Shown: positions 44,699 through 53,370 of the stretch, piece by piece
How positions within the stretch are numbered: position 1 is the first letter of the stretch
Layout of the letters: each line of letters begins with the position of its first letter
Assembly: GCA_032052615.1 (NCBI GenBank)
Contig: DAMBWF010000007.1
Span: forward strand, 62,001-126,000
Origin: Pseudomonas_T sp032052615
GTDB lineage: Bacteria > Pseudomonadota > Gammaproteobacteria > Pseudomonadales > Pseudomonadaceae
Length of the DNA: 64,000 nt
Direction: 5' to 3'
The notes under the pieces: generated by a model
What the model was told of the DNA's origin: nothing
Seen by the model: the letters and a program-made list of their open reading frames with translations, nothing else
Databases searched by the model: none
Made by a program: the position numbers and the translations under genes

Positions 44699-46837
44699 AT
44701 GAGCAAGCAGTCTTCTATCGCTGAATTCGATGCGATCGTCATTGGCGCGGGGCTTTCGGGCCTTCGAGCCGCTCACACCCTCAGCAACGAACTAGGCCTC
44801 AGGGTATTGGGGCTGGAGAAAGCCAAGAGCGTCGGCGGCACCTGGTACTGGAACCGTTACCCAGGCGTTCAGGCCGATACCGATAGCTTCGTTTACCGCT
44901 ATTCGTTCGACCGCGAGGCCTCGCCGCGCTGGGACATGCACGCCCGGTACCAGACGGGCGCGCAGATCCGGGATTACCTCGAGAGCGTGGCCAGCCGCAA
45001 CGATCTGCTGCGCCTGTATCGCTTCGAGGTCGGCGCGAGCGAGGCGCTCTACGACGAGGCCGAGAACCTTTGGCGGGTGAAGACCAGCCAGGGGGACGTG
45101 GTCACGTGCCGCTACCTGGTGAATGGGGTCGGCGTGCTGTCAAAGCCCGTCTGGCCGGAAATCGAGGGGCTGGATACCTTCAAGGGGCGCGTTGTCCATA
45201 CCGCGCGTTGGCCCGAAGGCTTGAAGGTCGACGGGCTGCGAGTCGGCCTACTGGGAACCGGTTCCACGGGAGCCCAGGTCGTCGTTTCGGCGAGCGATGT
45301 CGCGTCCCACCTGACGGTCTTCCAGCGATCGGCTCAGTACGTCGTGCCGGCGGGCCAGCGTCGGCTGTCGGAAGGCGAGGTGGAAGGCTTTCTCGCTCAT
45401 TTCGACGAGCGTTTCGAGGCCTGGCGCGAGACCCGTCTGGCCTGCGGTTTCGACGAACCCGCCACGAGCGCGGCGGAGAGCGACCCGGCGCAGCGCAAGG
45501 CCGTCTTCGAGCGGGCCTGGAACGAGGGGGGCGGATTCGGCTTCATGTTCGGCACCTTCGGCGACCTGGTCATCAACCCCGAGTCCAACCGCGCGGCGTG
45601 CGAGTTCATCGCCGGGAAAATCAAGGAAATCGTCAAGCATCCCGACACGGCCCGCCGGCTCACGCCGAGCGAGCCGTACGCCAAGCGGCCGGTCTCGGTC
45701 GACGGTTACTACGAGGCGTTCAACCGGCCCAACGTCCAACTGGTCAGCGTGTTGGAGACGCCGATCGTCCGGGCGACGGAACGGGGCCTGCTCACCGCCG
45801 ACGGGGTCGAGCACGAGCTCGACATCCTCATTCTCGCGACGGGCTTCGAGGCGGTCGAAGGTGCCTACCGGGAGTTCAGCGTGGTCGGCCGGGGCGGTCG
45901 TACCCTCATCGAAACCTGGGACGAGCATCCCGCCGCCTATCTCGGCCTGTCGACGCCCGGCTTCCCGAACCTCTTCACGATACTGGGTCCCCAGGGCATC
46001 TTCTCCAATCTCGCGGCCGGCATCGAGGCGGAAGTGGATTTCATCGGCGATGCCATCCGATGGGCTGGGGTCAACTCCAGGTCCACGTTCGAGGCGACGC
46101 CGGAAGCCCTCGCGAAATGGTCGGAGCACTGCGCGCAGTTGGCCAACTACACCCTATTCGCCCAAGTGAAGTCGTGGATATTCGGTTCGAACGTGCATGG
46201 CGACCACCCACGCGTCCTGTTCTATTTCGGTGGCTTGAGGGAGTACCTCGCCACGCTCGACCAAGAGCGAAACAACGGCTTTCCGGGGTTCGAGGTCAAC
46301 GCCTCGGCCACGGCCCGCCAGGCCCTCGACGGGGCTGAAACGGATGAGTTGCGCCAGCGTAACCACGCGACCGTGGAGCGTTACATGCGCGCGCTCGGGC
46401 AGGATCGCTTGACGCGGCACCATCTGTTCCAGCCCGACGGCACCTGTGGCCTGTGGACCACCGAGACGGGCAAGCCCATCAAGATCCAGGGGCACAAGAG
46501 CATGGCCGAACACGCGGCCTGGTCGCTCAAGTGCCTGCCTGACTGGGAGTGGTACAACGTCCGCATCCATCCCGGACAGGACCCGAACGTCTTCTGGGTC
46601 GAGTGCGAGGGGCGCGGGGAAATCCATTTCCCGGGCTACCCGGTAGGCCATTACCACAACCACTTCATCTTCTCCTTCGAGATGAAGGACGGCCTGATCG
46701 CCCGGGCACGGGAGTTCATGAACCCGACGGAACAGATGCGCGCGTTGCGCATTCCCGTTCCCGCCATTCGCCGCGAGGGCATCCCCCAGCGCCACGAGCA
46801 CGAGCACGAGCACGAGGCGCCGACCTTCGCCGAATGA
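44699..46837 (+). CDS. Baeyer-Villiger-type flavin monooxygenase fused to a PhzA/PhzB domain
   Basis: 712 residues in two parts. Residues 1 to about 540 are a class B flavoprotein monooxygenase: first Rossmann GAGLSG (16-21), GGTWYWNRYPG (46-56), BVMO fingerprint FKGRVVHTARW (161-171), second Rossmann GTGSTG (186-191). Residues about 549-697 are a PhzA/B domain nearly colinear with P. aeruginosa PhzB, keeping the residues that correspond to Arg41, His73, Ser77 and Glu140 of PhzA (here Arg573, His605, Ser609, Glu672). A short His-Glu run follows (699-706). BVMO-family PhzNO1 of Lysobacter antibioticus makes phenazine N-oxides, so N-oxidation is a reasonable but unproven role. AGGAG precedes the ATG. 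Confidence 0.9.
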   Translation: MSKQSSIAEFDAIVIGAGLSGLRAAHTLSNELGLRVLGLEKAKSVGGTWYWNRYPGVQADTDSFVYRYSFDREASPRWDMHARYQTGAQIRDYLESVASRNDLLRLYRFEVGASEALYDEAENLWRVKTSQGDVVTCRYLVNGVGVLSKPVWPEIEGLDTFKGRVVHTARWPEGLKVDGLRVGLLGTGSTGAQVVVSASDVASHLTVFQRSAQYVVPAGQRRLSEGEVEGFLAHFDERFEAWRETRLACGFDEPATSAAESDPAQRKAVFERAWNEGGGFGFMFGTFGDLVINPESNRAACEFIAGKIKEIVKHPDTARRLTPSEPYAKRPVSVDGYYEAFNRPNVQLVSVLETPIVRATERGLLTADGVEHELDILILATGFEAVEGAYREFSVVGRGGRTLIETWDEHPAAYLGLSTPGFPNLFTILGPQGIFSNLAAGIEAEVDFIGDAIRWAGVNSRSTFEATPEALAKWSEHCAQLANYTLFAQVKSWIFGSNVHGDHPRVLFYFGGLREYLATLDQERNNGFPGFEVNASATARQALDGAETDELRQRNHATVERYMRALGQDRLTRHHLFQPDGTCGLWTTETGKPIKIQGHKSMAEHAAWSLKCLPDWEWYNVRIHPGQDPNVFWVECEGRGEIHFPGYPVGHYHNHFIFSFEMKDGLIARAREFMNPTEQMRALRIPVPAIRREGIPQRHEHEHEHEAPTFAE

Positions 46838-47178
46838 GGGAATCGCCGTCGGGCGCGACGAGGAGCGGGGGCGGTCCGCCGCCGCCTCGGCTTCGCGTAA
46901 ACCGGCATGTCGGCAAGGCGGGTGCGAACCGGGCCCGCCGCGCTGCATGGGGCGGGGCACGAGGATCATGAAGAACGCAAGGCGGCGCCCGGAAAGGCGG
47001 ACGCTGGCCGGGTATCGCGTGATGGGCTTCGTCGAGGGCCGAACGGCCGCCATGTCGCCCGCGCGGGCTCGATGTCGAGGCGGTGCAAACGCTCAGCGGA
47101 TCAGGGCAGGGACAGGCCCCGAGTCATCGACCGTGCGAACCCCACGGTCGTCATCTCGTCGTTTCCAGGAAGATTGCC
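46838..47178. other. Gap between the fusion gene and phzG2
   Basis: About 340 bp with no supported gene; open frames here are not protein-like. phzG2 may have its own promoter in it, but I could not place one. Confidence 0.4.
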
Positions 47179-47814
47179 ATGAGCACGATGCTATTCGAGT
47201 CATTGAGCGGGGATTTGATGGTCGATTTTCCCGAGTACTCCAATCCGCCCAACGATCCGATCTCCCTCCTAGCCTCCAAGGTGAAGCGCGCCATGCGGGT
47301 CGGCGTGAGGGAGCCGTTGGCCATGACCCTGGCGACCGCCAATGAGAAGGGTCAGCCGTCCGTGAGAACCATGGTGATCGCCGAGGTTTCGCCCCGGGGC
47401 CTGGTCTTCGCCAGCCATTCCTCCAGTCGAAAAGGCCAGGAGCTGGCGGCGAATCCCCACGCGGCGGCGCTGCTGTACTGGCGGGAAACCAGCGAGCAGA
47501 TCGCCATTCGCGGACGGGTCGACCGCTTGCCGCAAACGGTCGCGGAGCGGATGTGGAAGGCGCGCCCACCCTTTACCCACGCCATGTCCGTGGCCTCGCG
47601 CCAAAGCGAGCCTCTCTCGGATATCGAGCGCCTACGAGCGGTGGCGCGCGGGTTCGCCCAGATGGGCCCGCTGGACAAACCGGCGAGCTATACCGGTTAC
47701 GAGCTGATCGCCGAAGAGATCGAGTTCTGGGCGAGCGGTACCGAGCGATTGCACGAGCGGCTGGTATATCGACGCTCGGAGCCGGGCTGGAACGTGTCGC
47801 GGTTGCAACCTTGA
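47179..47814 (+). CDS. PhzG-like pyridoxamine-phosphate-oxidase-fold FMN enzyme (second copy)
   Basis: 211 residues, homologous along its length to the PhzG at 61838-62503 and to P. aeruginosa PhzG: FPEY, GVREPLAMTLATA, FASHSSSRKGQELAANPHAAALLYWRETSEQI, SVASRQSE and the C-terminal EFWASGTERLHERLVYRR...SRLQP. PhzG oxidises reduced tricyclic intermediates to phenazine-1-carboxylic and -1,6-dicarboxylic acids with FMN. The two copies are clearly diverged, so this one may act on a modified phenazine. ATG 47179 has AGGAAG upstream; the frame extends 32 codons further. Confidence 0.88.
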   Translation: MSTMLFESLSGDLMVDFPEYSNPPNDPISLLASKVKRAMRVGVREPLAMTLATANEKGQPSVRTMVIAEVSPRGLVFASHSSSRKGQELAANPHAAALLYWRETSEQIAIRGRVDRLPQTVAERMWKARPPFTHAMSVASRQSEPLSDIERLRAVARGFAQMGPLDKPASYTGYELIAEEIEFWASGTERLHERLVYRRSEPGWNVSRLQP

Positions 47815-47991
47815 GGGGCAGGCGGCGCGTTTGCCGCCCGCTGGGTTTCCTGGAGAGGCGCTGCCGGCGCCTGGTTCGGGCGGGCCGCTCCATCGGAGGG
47901 GGGCGGGCTTGGGTCGGTGCATACGCCACCATCTCTTGCCCGTCACCGCCCAGCCAAACCCTGTTCGCGTCTGGGGCGTTTGGGGGCGGTG

Positions 47992-48822
47992 CTAGGGGTG
48001 ACCGCCCGCCTCGATCGCCGCCACCAAGCCGTCGATGCGTTGCAAGTAGGTGCTGTTGTCGTGTTGCCAGGGGTGGAAGCCCGGGCGGAAATAGTCCAGC
48101 CACTGGCGTGCGATGTTCGGGAAGACGCCGCGGGGGCCGTACAGGAACACGACCAGCCGCCAGAGCCCACGGGCCCGATGGGGCGTGCGGCGATCGGCGA
48201 TCAGCAATCGGACATGGAAATCGAACACCACGAACCAGAACAGCAGGCTGGTGATCAGCATGGTTCCGCAGCGCAGCAGATAGCGCAGGGGACCGGGCGT
48301 GATGACGCGGTTCCAGACATCGTAGGACACGGACTTGTGCTCGGTTTCCTCGAGGGCGTGCCAGGTCCACACGTGCATATAGCCCGGTACCGAGTTCCCC
48401 AGCCGGCTCGGGTCCCTGAGCAACAGGTCGGCGAGGATCGCCGTGTAGTGTTCCAGGGCGAGCGTCACCGCCAGGTTGAACGAGGCCGGCAGCCATTTCT
48501 TCTGCAGGTCGAGGAGCCAGGCCAGGCGCCGGTCGAGCTTGCGCGCCGGTAGCCCGGCGTCTTCCATGAGGTCGTTGTAGCGCACGTGCTCCCGGCTGTG
48601 CATGGCCTCTTGGCCGATGAAACCCTGCACCTGGGCGGCGAGATCGGGATCGTCGATGCGGGCGCGGTAGTGGCGCACGCTGTCCATGAAGAATCGCTCG
48701 CCGGCGGGGAACAGCAGCGACAGGGCGTTGAAGAAGTGCGTGACGGGCGAGCCCTGCTCGTGCCAATCCTTGATGCGGTGGGCGGGAAGCTCGAAGCGGA
48801 TGTCGCGGCGAACGGGCAGCAT
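47992..48822 (-). CDS. Metal-dependent hydrolase-family protein (COG3687/PF10118)
   Basis: 276 residues of a mostly helical family with conserved His/Glu in QEAMHSREHVRYNDLMEDAG (about residues 73-92), ALEHYTAILADLLLRDP and TWHALEETEHKSVSYDVW, a pattern like di-metal helical oxidases or hydrolases. One or two hydrophobic stretches in the second half suggest membrane contact. The family is often found with alkane- or ketone-degrading flavin monooxygenases, as here. The reaction is not known. Last gene of a three-gene minus-strand operon. Confidence 0.8.
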   Translation of the reverse strand: MLPVRRDIRFELPAHRIKDWHEQGSPVTHFFNALSLLFPAGERFFMDSVRHYRARIDDPDLAAQVQGFIGQEAMHSREHVRYNDLMEDAGLPARKLDRRLAWLLDLQKKWLPASFNLAVTLALEHYTAILADLLLRDPSRLGNSVPGYMHVWTWHALEETEHKSVSYDVWNRVITPGPLRYLLRCGTMLITSLLFWFVVFDFHVRLLIADRRTPHRARGLWRLVVFLYGPRGVFPNIARQWLDYFRPGFHPWQHDNSTYLQRIDGLVAAIEAGGHP

Positions 48823-48876
48823 GGCGGATCTCCTGGTTGCATCGCGGGCGGCGGGCCGAGACCGCCGGCCGGCGGG

Positions 48877-49764
48877 TCACATGGAACGCTGTTTGAGAGG
48901 ATCGGCGCTCGCCCTCGCCGAGCGGCGCAGGCGCCGGGTGTACCAGACCGTCAATGCCTGGTAGGCGGCGGGGAACAGGCGGGCGAGCCCATCCAGCAGC
49001 CGCGCGTCGGCCCCCACCAGTACGCGCCGGCGGTTCTTGCGCACGCCGCGGAGGATCTGCCGGGCCGCGGAGGCCGCATCGGTGGTGAACAGCTTCTCAA
49101 AGTCCTGTCGGGCCTGCTGCTCGTCGTCGATCAGCAGGCCGACCAGGCTACGGTCGATCCGGCTCGAACGGGCGATGCTGGTCTTGACCCCGCCCGGGAT
49201 GACGCAGGTGGCGGAGACACCGCACCGCATCAGGTCCAGTTCCTGGCGCAAGGCCTCGGTGAAGCCGCGCACGGCGAACTTGGTGGCGTTGTAGGCGCCC
49301 ATGCCCGGCTGGGCGAGCAGCCCGAACACGCTGGAGGTATTGACGATGTGGCCGTCATGACTTTGCTTCAGGTAGGGCAGGAACGCCTGGGTCCCATGGA
49401 CGACGCCCCAGAAGTTGATGTCGACGATCCATGCCAGATCGCTCACCTGCATGCCTTCGATGGTGCTGGAGAAGGCGACGCCGGCGTTGTTGAAGACCAG
49501 GTTGATGGCGCCGTGCCGAGTCGCGCTGTCGGCCGCCCAGGCGAACACCGCCGCGCGATCGGCGACGTCGAGCACCTGGCTGCTGATACGCAACGCCGCT
49601 GATGCGATCCGTTGTGCCTGTCGCACGGTTTCCTCCAGGCCGGCGGCGTCCCTGTCGGCTAGCGCGAGGTGGCAACCCCGCTCGGCCAGCGCCAGGGCCA
49701 GCGCGCGGCCCATGCCCGAACCCGCCCCGGTGATCGCGGCGACCCGTCCGGCGAAGTTCTTCAT
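48877..49764 (-). CDS. Short-chain dehydrogenase/reductase
   Basis: 295 residues. TGAGSGMG near residue 13, FNNAGV and the catalytic triad Ser...YNATK (Tyr-x-x-x-Lys) in GMGAYNATKFAVRGFTEAL are intact; PGGVKTSIARSS follows. The C-terminus is longer than in a minimal SDR. Second gene after the flavin monooxygenase (ATG 49764, 4-bp overlap). In this setting it could oxidise an alcohol released from a lipid ester or reduce a ketone. Confidence 0.87.
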   Translation of the reverse strand: MKNFAGRVAAITGAGSGMGRALALALAERGCHLALADRDAAGLEETVRQAQRIASAALRISSQVLDVADRAAVFAWAADSATRHGAINLVFNNAGVAFSSTIEGMQVSDLAWIVDINFWGVVHGTQAFLPYLKQSHDGHIVNTSSVFGLLAQPGMGAYNATKFAVRGFTEALRQELDLMRCGVSATCVIPGGVKTSIARSSRIDRSLVGLLIDDEQQARQDFEKLFTTDAASAARQILRGVRKNRRRVLVGADARLLDGLARLFPAAYQALTVWYTRRLRRSARASADPLKQRSM

Positions 49765-51326
49765 GATGGTTGGCTCTCCGGCAGGTCGGCGGCCATGGGG
49801 GGACGGCTGGCGGGCGATGCCGCCGGGCGGTCCCCCGGCTCGGCATGGAAAAGGGCGTAGTCCCGCAGGTCGAAGCGTGCGGTGAGCCGCCGGAAGCGCC
49901 AGGTGGAGCCCGGCCACAAGGTGGTGTTCTTGCCGCTGCGCGGGTCGAGGTACCAACTGCGGCACCCCCCGACGGACCAAATGGCCCGTTGGAGCCTGGC
50001 CTGGAGGCGTTCGTTGTAGGCTTGCTCGACGGCGGGCTTGACGTCGAGAGCGGCGAAGCCGTCGGCGGCCATCCGCTCCAAGGCTTGCAGGATGTAGTTC
50101 ACCTGGGCCTCGATCATGAGCACCATCGAGTGATGCCCAAGGCCCGTGTTGGGCCCGACCACCATGAAGAAGTTCGGGTAGCCGGGCAGGGTGGTGCCCA
50201 GGTAGGCATGGGCGCCTTCGCGCCAGGTATCGACGATGTCCTGTCCGCCGCGCCCGATCAGCAGGCCCCGTGGGAACGGATCGGTGGCCTGGAAGCCGGT
50301 GCCGAAGATGAGGCAGTCCGCGGGGTGGCGAATGCCGTCCTGGGTCACCACCGCGTCGCGCTCGATGCGCGCGATGCCCTCGGTGACCAAATTGACGTTG
50401 TCGCGGCAGACGGCGGGGTAATAGTCGTTGGAGATCAGCACGCGCTTGCAGCCGATGGTGTAGTCGGGCGTCAGGCGCTGGCGCAGCCAGGGGTCGCCGA
50501 CCTGCCGGCGCAGGTGCCCCAAGGCGGCCCGTTGCACCAGGTTCATCAGGTGGGGCTGGCCGGAGAAGGCGAAGACCCGGGATTCCAGCATCCAGTACAG
50601 GGCCTCGCGGGACAGCCTCTGGGTGATCGGCAGGTGGGTGAAGGCCCAGCGCTCCACGCGCGACAGCGGGCTGTCGGGCTTGCGCATGATCCAGGGCGCC
50701 GTGCGCTGGAACAGGTCGAGCCGGGCGACGCGCGGCGCGATGCGCGGGACGAACTGAATGGCGCTGGCGCCCGTACCGATCACGGCGACGCGCTTGCCGT
50801 CCAGGGGGTAGTCGTGGTCCCACTGTTGGGAGTGGAAGGACGTGCCCTGGAAGTTTTCCAGGCCCGGCAGGGCGGGCAGGGATGGCCGGGACAGGCCGCC
50901 CATGGCCGATACCAGAACCCGGGCCAGGACGCGCCGGCCATTGGCGAAGCGCAGCGACCATTGATGGGCCGCCTCGTCGTATTCGGCCCGTTGCAGGGTC
51001 ATGCCGAAGCGCAGGTGGGGATGCAGGCCGTAGCGGTGCGCGCAGTCTTCCAGGTAGCGGCGAATCTCCCCCTGCGGGGCGAAGCGCCGGCTCCATCCGG
51101 GGTTCGGCGCGAAGGAAAAGGAATAGACATTCGACTGAACGTCGCAGGCGCACCCCGGGTAATGATTGTCCCGCCAGGTGCCACCGACGGCGTTGGCCTG
51201 TTCGGCCACGAGAAAATCCTGGAACCCGGTCTGCTTCAAGCGGATCGCCATGGCGAGCCCGGCGAAGCCCGAGCCGATGATGGCGACATGGGTCCGCTCG
51301 ACGTCGTTCGAGTCGAAGGCGCTCAT
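49761..51326 (-). CDS. Flavin-containing (Baeyer-Villiger-type) monooxygenase, AlmA/FMO-like
   Basis: 521 residues. GSGFAG Rossmann near residue 17, GGTWRDNHYPG, BVMO-like FQGTSFHSQQWDHDY and second Rossmann GTGASAI are present. The sequence is unrelated in detail to the fusion protein at 44699, so these are two different monooxygenases. Relatives include AlmA (long-chain alkane oxidation) and other BVMOs that turn ketones into esters. First gene of the operon with SDR and metal-dependent hydrolase. The start at 51326 has GGAG upstream; the frame extends a further 55 codons. Confidence 0.86.
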   Translation of the reverse strand: MSAFDSNDVERTHVAIIGSGFAGLAMAIRLKQTGFQDFLVAEQANAVGGTWRDNHYPGCACDVQSNVYSFSFAPNPGWSRRFAPQGEIRRYLEDCAHRYGLHPHLRFGMTLQRAEYDEAAHQWSLRFANGRRVLARVLVSAMGGLSRPSLPALPGLENFQGTSFHSQQWDHDYPLDGKRVAVIGTGASAIQFVPRIAPRVARLDLFQRTAPWIMRKPDSPLSRVERWAFTHLPITQRLSREALYWMLESRVFAFSGQPHLMNLVQRAALGHLRRQVGDPWLRQRLTPDYTIGCKRVLISNDYYPAVCRDNVNLVTEGIARIERDAVVTQDGIRHPADCLIFGTGFQATDPFPRGLLIGRGGQDIVDTWREGAHAYLGTTLPGYPNFFMVVGPNTGLGHHSMVLMIEAQVNYILQALERMAADGFAALDVKPAVEQAYNERLQARLQRAIWSVGGCRSWYLDPRSGKNTTLWPGSTWRFRRLTARFDLRDYALFHAEPGDRPAASPASRPPMAADLPESQPS

Positions 51327-51486
51327 GGCTTGGCTCCGCATCGCGTGGGCATGGACTCTGGCCCCACGGGGCGCCGGGTAGTGGGATCGGCGGATAACGC
51401 TCCGAGCGTTTCCATCGTAGTGGCTGGGAACATCGAGCCTCTCCTGTTCGACCGGTGCCGGAGGGGGAACACGGCGGGTCTTAAAA

Positions 51487-51535
51487 AGCATATATTCAAT
51501 TTCAGATTTGAAAATATAATTTCAATTTAAATTTT
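51487..51535. promoter_or_regulatory. AT-rich divergent promoter with dyads
   Basis: A 49-bp block, strongly AT-rich, between the divergent flavin monooxygenase and alpha/beta hydrolase genes. It contains TTTCA-gatt-TGAAA (51500-51513) and TTCAA...TTTGAAAAT, which resemble the TTCAAAA-N-TTTTGAA elements before the PraB-like and TetR genes. Probable binding area for the PsrA-like regulator at 55631. Confidence 0.45.
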
Positions 51536-51584
51536 CGTGCGCTCGCCTGCCGCGTGCGCGCCCGATCGGCACAAGGAGCGAGGC

Positions 51585-52544
51585 ATGGCAATCGGAGCAG
51601 TGGGAGCGGGGGCGATATTGGGTGGGATGCTGCTGGGGTCGTTCGGATTGCGGGCCCTGAGCGCGCGCTTCGTTCGACAAGCCGAGGCGGCGTGTCCGCC
51701 CGAGGGGCAATTCCTCGATATCGCGGGTCGGCGCGTGCACTACAGGGAAGAGGGAGACGGGCCAGAGCTGCTCATGATCCATGGCCTGACGGGCAATGGC
51801 CGCAACCTGACCTATGCGCTGGCCCCCGCCTTGCGGGCGCATTTCCGGGTGATCACGCTCGACCGCCCGGGCGCGGGCTACTCCGATCCGGTGGCCGATG
51901 CGGAAACGAGCCTGCATGGCCAGGCGTCCCTCGTTGCCCGATTCATCGAGGCGAAAGGGTTGCAGCGGCCCCTCGTGTTAGGCCATTCGCTGGGCGGCGC
52001 CGTCGCGTTGGCGCTGGCCATCGATCATCCGCGGCACGTTCGCGGCCTGGTGCTGGTGTCGGCGCTGACCCATCCGCAGCATCTGCCGCCGCCGGTCTTT
52101 CTCTCGCTGGCGGTACGGCCGGCGTTCTTGCGCCGCTGGGTCGCCGAGTGCCTTGCCGTCCCGCTGGGTATGCTCGGCCGTCGGCACATCCTGCGGCAGG
52201 TATTCGCGCCGGATCCGGTGCCCGAGGACTTCGCGCTGCGTGGCGGAGGCTTGCTGGCCATGCGCCCGGAGAGCTTCTATGCGGCGTCCTGCGAGTTGCA
52301 GCGGATCAACGGGGATTTGCGGGGCATGGTGGCCCACTATCCACGGCTGACGTTACCCATCGGGCTGATCCATGGCGATCGGGACCCGATCCTGGCGCTG
52401 CGCGGTCATGGCGAGGCGATGGCCAAGCGCGTGCCCGGCTTGCTTTTCGAGTCTGTCGAAGGACGCGGGCATATGCTTCCAGTCAATGCCGTTGATCGGA
52501 TCGTCTCGCTGACCCGACAAGTCGATTCTCTCGCCAAAAGCTAG
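51585..52544 (+). CDS. Alpha/beta-hydrolase (esterase/lipase-like)
   Basis: 319 residues. An N-terminal hydrophobic segment (residues about 5-25) suggests membrane anchoring or export. The nucleophile elbow GHSLGGAVAL, oxyanion loop HGLTGNGRN, acidic residue in IHGDRDPI and the catalytic His in GRGHMLPV are all present. With a Baeyer-Villiger oxidase divergent from it, an esterase that splits the resulting ester would make sense. AAGGAG precedes ATG 51585. Confidence 0.88.
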   Translation: MAIGAVGAGAILGGMLLGSFGLRALSARFVRQAEAACPPEGQFLDIAGRRVHYREEGDGPELLMIHGLTGNGRNLTYALAPALRAHFRVITLDRPGAGYSDPVADAETSLHGQASLVARFIEAKGLQRPLVLGHSLGGAVALALAIDHPRHVRGLVLVSALTHPQHLPPPVFLSLAVRPAFLRRWVAECLAVPLGMLGRRHILRQVFAPDPVPEDFALRGGGLLAMRPESFYAASCELQRINGDLRGMVAHYPRLTLPIGLIHGDRDPILALRGHGEAMAKRVPGLLFESVEGRGHMLPVNAVDRIVSLTRQVDSLAKS

Positions 52545-52639
52545 GAAATACGGACAGTTACGGCATCTTTACGCGTTCGGCGGGAAAAATTCCTTGCGGG
52601 GGCGCTTGGCAAACGCAGCGGGCTGGGCTAAATAAAAAA

Positions 52640-52657
52640 TTCAAAACTAATTTTGAA
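52640..52657. promoter_or_regulatory. Palindrome TTCAAAA-N4-TTTTGAA, possible TetR operator
   Basis: Perfect 7-bp arms around a 4-bp centre (TTCAAAACTAATTTTGAA) about 95 bp upstream of the first PraB-like gene. A related palindrome lies upstream of the PsrA-like regulator (55571-55605). Confidence 0.5.
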
Positions 52658-52749
52658 TGTTCGTTTTGAACGGTGGCGAAGCTACCACTCACGGAAGATG
52701 GTCCGCGATCAACGCAGGACCCCGGAAAACAATAATAAGAGGAAGTCCG

Positions 52750-53238
52750 ATGCGCCCCGCCCGCTGCCTCGCCTGGCTCGTTCTGCCCTGCGCCTTTTTC
52801 CTCTCCGGCCCCCTCTTCGCCGCCCGTATCCAGCCGGCGGACATCCCTTTTAGCGCCACGGGGCCTATCTCCTTCAGTAAGGGCCTCCTCAAGGCCGACT
52901 GCTCCATAACCCTCAGTGGCCGAGTGGCCCCCGATGGCAGTCATGCCCGCGTCGAGCGAGTGTCGTTCGGCGGCGACAGCTACAAGTGCGCCCGGGTCAC
53001 GGCTACTCATCTGCCCTGGAAACTTACGCCCCTGGACGAACGAAACGGTGCCATGTCGGGCATCCGGGTGACCGTCTCGGCGCCGTTGCTGGGTGGCGAG
53101 TGCGGCCCGTCGACGGCGTCGGGAACCTGGGATAACACGCTTGGCCGCCTCTCGGCGGACAAGGTGACGCTGGCCGGTGGCTGCGTCATCGAGACGGTCG
53201 CGATCCAGCTCACACCGGCGTTCCGTGTGCTGCGGTGA
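52750..53238 (+). CDS. PraB-like secreted protein (copy 1)
   Basis: 162 residues with a signal peptide (LAWLVLPCAFFLSGPLFAA, cleavage near residue 27). The mature part is a small beta-rich domain with paired Cys (DCSITLSG, YKCARV, GECGPSTASGTW, GGCVIETV), as in PraA/PraB, a secreted protein family from Pseudomonas linked to alkane assimilation. Same length as copy 2 but clearly diverged, more basic and lower in Thr/Ser. GAGGAAG precedes the ATG. May help with uptake of hydrophobic substrates. Confidence 0.75.
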   Translation: MRPARCLAWLVLPCAFFLSGPLFAARIQPADIPFSATGPISFSKGLLKADCSITLSGRVAPDGSHARVERVSFGGDSYKCARVTATHLPWKLTPLDERNGAMSGIRVTVSAPLLGGECGPSTASGTWDNTLGRLSADKVTLAGGCVIETVAIQLTPAFRVLR

Positions 53239-53370
53239 CGTTCGCGATTCAGCGGTACGGAAACACCTATCTGGCCCAAAGGTGTCATTCAGGAGCGGGC
53301 TTTCCCTGCGGCGTCCGGTTGGCCATCGCCCGGCAAACACTTGCCGATCACTCGTGAGGAAAAGAAGAAA

